Shown piece by piece: positions 60,598 to 64,000 of a DNA stretch of 64,000 bases (positions within the stretch are counted from its first letter, which is position 1; each line of letters begins with the position of its first letter). The position numbers and the translations under genes were made by a program. The notes under the pieces are model-generated. The model was not told where the DNA came from, made no database searches, and saw only the letters and a program-made list of their open reading frames with translations. The stretch is taken from positions 1-64,000 of the forward strand of contig JAOTON010000043.1 of NCBI GenBank assembly GCA_034440635.1, given 5' to 3'. This DNA is from Lepas anatifera. Lineage: Eukaryota > Arthropoda > Thecostraca > Lepadidae.

Positions 60598-63500
60598 ATC
60601 CCCATGAAATCACTCACACAACCGATTCAGGCAAGGCCCTCAGAGATAATTTCTTTCCAAGCTTGTGTGGAGGCAAGGAATGTATGAGGATAACAAAGAT
60701 AGATTATGTGACAATAAAGATATCGAGGCGATAAAATGACCGAACTAATGCAACACCTTCGACGGTAATTACCTTGTGATCAACGCAACGTAAACATTTG
60801 CTTATCATCATAAAATGGAAAAATAAAACCGCAAAATTGCGTTCAGAACATTTGTAATTGATGCGCTGTATTGCGCTGTATATCCTGTTCCAGGTGCCTT
60901 ATATATGTCAAAGCGCGCACACTCTTCATAGCAGTGTCCTGAAATTCTCAATTTTAAGTGGAAAACGTATCTTTTTCAAATTTATTTAGGCCTCACCAGG
61001 GACTTGTTTTGGCCTCACTTGGCAGAGGAATCCCGGGCATGAAAACCGGTAAAATACGCATCTAAATTATGACAGTGAATATCCAAACCATATAAGTATA
61101 ATCCCCAACCCCCATTGATATAATATCTTGCCTGATTACGTTCTCTCCCAATCTCAAACGCCCGATACTACTACTCCCACACATACACAGCCAAAAACGA
61201 TGGCAACGTATAACGCAGCACGAAACAAAACAATGCCGGCCTGCCATAAACTAAAATATAAAACCCGCAGAAAATAGACCAACCGTGACATGGGAAAAGC
61301 AGGGAAAAGTGAGGAAACAAAGGTTTTTGGAGGTATAACAAACTTTTTCATGTCCCAGAAGTTTCTGGCCCGTTCAAATACAAAAGATGGCGCATACTTT
61401 TGCCTAAGCTTGCTTGGGATTGGCTGCTACCAGATTTTTAGGCGAAGGAAAGACTTCACGCGGGTAGTTGCTCAGTGAGGCCGATTGGATCGAGGCGCAT
61501 TCGTTTTGGTCCACTTTTAATTTTTCGGCAATTAGTTTCATTAGAATGGGATACAAATCGCATTTGAAAGGATCAAAATGAAACGTAGATTCCAATCAAG
61601 GCCACCAATAATGTGAAAGTAATCTTATAATTTCCTGAGAGGCTGCCAAAGTCAACCCTGACTTTTGGGCTATTTTTTAATGTTGGTAACATTGATGAAG
61701 AAATTAGGATATATATTATTTCACTGAGGAAGAGTTGAAACAAAATATATTTTTTCCTTAAGAAAAATATATAGGCAAGTTCTAGGTATTTTTATTCTGC
61801 GATTTTAGAGCTTCTTTGAAATTTTCAGACGCTCGGAACTACGTCGTGATTTTGGTCAAAATCTCCACTTTAAGTGAGGCCGATTCCACCTTTCAATATA
61901 TTTCGTAAAATACAGATTTATTTTTCTTTTGGTTAGTTTTTTGAAGTAGAAACATGCTTTGGCAACATTTCTAACGTTCGATTGCTCTCAACCGTGCGTT
62001 CATTAATGAGAAATAGGATTCCAAAGACATCCAAGTACCGAATTGGCCTCGGTGAAAAGGGCCTCAGCTAGTTTTGTTTTCGTCTATTCAGAACAATGAC
62101 GTCACTTCGTCGTATTTGGGGAGCCGAAATGATCTCGGGTGATGAATGGGTGCGGAAGTGCAGGCGGTGAGATTTTTTTAGTTACTTCGGTAACCTTGGC
62201 GAGCCCAGGGTAATAGAGGGCGAGCCCATGTACTACTACTTTACTCTATTGCCTTGGCCAAGGTAATAGAGAGGCCTTAGCGAGCCTTGTGTTTTGAGGC
62301 GGGAATATCAACAATCCGGAGAAGACAGAATATTGAGGTAGTATGGTTATTGGAAAGAAGACTGGAAATTGAGTGAGTGCGTGGAAGGAATTTGAGTTTG
62401 CTGTTGGAAGGGATATTGTGGATGATGGTTCAATTTTTATCCGTGATACTGCAGCTTACCTTTCAGGAAATTCATGATTAATCGAACCATTTCTCCCATC
62501 TTAAATATCTACAGGAGATATGTGGGTACCTACCTACTCAGTACAGTACTGGGTGAGGTCATAATACCTTGCAAAAGTTTTCCACAGCTCGGAGAAAGGC
62601 TCAGACTGTACCTTTTGCAGCTCATGATTTTTAAGGCTGGGTATGCTTGCTATTTTCTTAATATGAACTGATTGTGCAAACAAATATAGGCTGGTGGTTT
62701 TCACACATTGAAGCTAAATAATCCTGGCAGTGGTTGAGTGTTTAAACCCCACGTCCTGCATTAAATAATGATAGCCTGTGTGCTGCTTGGATGGGTGAAA
62801 GTTGGAGAATATCAAAATAAGGGGAGGAGGTATTTTATCTGGTTGGTTACCTATTTACCATGGCACCAGGGCCAAATAATGTATTGTATATATAAATATT
62901 AGAAAAGAGGAGCTTCCTAGTTCTATAATGGGTTAGAGATTCAGGGTTATGAGATCCTATCTATGTATGAGGTACTTATAATTGCGAGCATCAACATGTT
63001 TTCACTCTACTAGGAGGTAGCAGAATGATGATTCTTCACTTCCATTCTACAACAGATATTTTCATCTACTTTCAGTAAAAAAAAACTGGTGGTGCTGCTG
63101 CATATATTTCATACCACACACATATATTGACATTAAAGATCATACATAAAGCATACACTCCTGAATAATAAAAACATGAGCTCATTCCTCCAAACAAAAC
63201 CATGGCACAGCTCGTGCTGAAGTGTCCCAGGCGTGGGGCCCCTAAATTGAATCGGAAGGCATATAGATACAGTCCTAAATCAAATTATTATCCTGAAAAA
63301 GTATTGGTTAGGTAAGAAGCAATGAACATGTCTAGGAAAAAGGCTGTGGTGGGACTTGTAAGCCTGGAAATGCTAAATGACAAGAAAATGAGGCATGTAA
63401 AGAAAGCGGGGAATTTTGGCCTCTTTTTTGGATTTTGGCCTCACTCTCCACCTTGCGTGAAAGCAATTTCAGGACCCTGCTTCATAGTCATATCAGAAGA

Positions 63501-64000
63501 AGTTTTATTTATTTAAAAAATAAACGTAAATTTTTAAATTTTTATACTTCAGTTCAAAAGAGTGTCAGAGGATATTAAAAGTGAACACAGGGATTATTTT
63601 AGAGACTTGATTGGAAGGCGCTTTCAGACTAGAGCTGCCATCTTTTTATACCGCAGTCCCGCGTAAAATATCCAACTAGACCCCAGGGTCGGTTAGTGAA
63701 ATTAAATGTTCTGGAACTTTTTCCACGACACACTCGACAAAACGGCAGTTTCAATTCAAAAGCCGTTATAAAAGTGGGACTCTCCCTTCAACCCTATTCC
63801 TGTCAGGCTCCTGGCTAACCCCATTTCTGTCAAGGGGCGGATTCGGACATCAAGATCTCAATTCTACCCCTTTGTTTGGAAAAATTCCGATTGTGATAAA
63901 TTCGTATCACACGGCGAGCACCCAACTTCATATGTGAAAAACTGAATTTCAAATTTCTGAAAATTGTGGGATTGGTAGTTAGGATATACATTTCTAACTG
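60598..64000. other. No recognised gene over 3.4 kb
   Basis: Mostly AT-leaning. Frames of 60-65 codons at 61290 (plus) and 61595 (minus) are unrecognised. A 28-bp near-palindrome, CTCTATTGCCTTGG and its inverse, lies at 62244-62271. Both GGCCTCAC-type segments (60990-61015 and 63418-63440) may be repeat ends. Confidence 0.45.

Overview
The window is eukaryotic nuclear DNA, most likely from an arthropod. The evidence is spliced genes with GT/AG introns, tRNA-derived SINEs, abundant TIR transposons, decayed LINE, Gypsy and mariner copies, many simple repeats and GGTTA (TTAGG, the arthropod telomere motif) arrays. GC-rich third codon positions and a repeat-dense background would fit a crustacean, but the taxon is a guess.

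Only two host genes can be supported, and both were rebuilt exon by exon with matching splice phases. A plus-strand TAPT1 homologue (39686-45680, 9 exons, the first tentative) encodes a multipass membrane protein of the TAPT1/DUF747 family. A minus-strand NUP42 homologue (55184-46717, 6 exons) has an N-terminal CCCH zinc finger, FG repeats and a C-terminal Gle1-binding-type tail. They lie tail to tail about 1 kb apart. Both carry reading-frame breaks: one extra base in TAPT1 exon 7, and five single-base deficits in the GC-rich FG exon of NUP42.

The rest is repeats. 0.1-11 kb holds a SINE, four minisatellites and short TIR elements. 12.4-13.9 kb is a mariner remnant with a LINE fragment inside. 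18.3-23.9 kb holds two diverged piggyBac-like elements flanked by TTAA, one interrupted by a 683-bp near-perfect palindrome, plus a degraded LINE. 26.1-28.5 kb is a 2.4-kb hAT-like element containing a SINE and a minisatellite. 33.3-38 kb holds MITEs and a Gypsy integrase fragment, followed by 431 bp of (CT)n. 49.9-52.2 kb is a 37-bp minisatellite that fills most of one NUP42 intron. 56.6-60.6 kb is a dense cluster of nested TIR elements.

The most notable result is that at least 14 elements have recognisable inverted ends and 8-bp target-site duplications (nine 8/8 and five 7/8), which is a hAT-type signature. Several of them carry tandem arrays as internal cargo: GGTTA/TTAGG in two elements and a GAGACCAA..GGGGCCCC repeat in two others. 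This suggests that mobile elements are spreading satellite DNA here. The GGTTA array in particular looks transposon-borne rather than like a chromosome-fusion scar.
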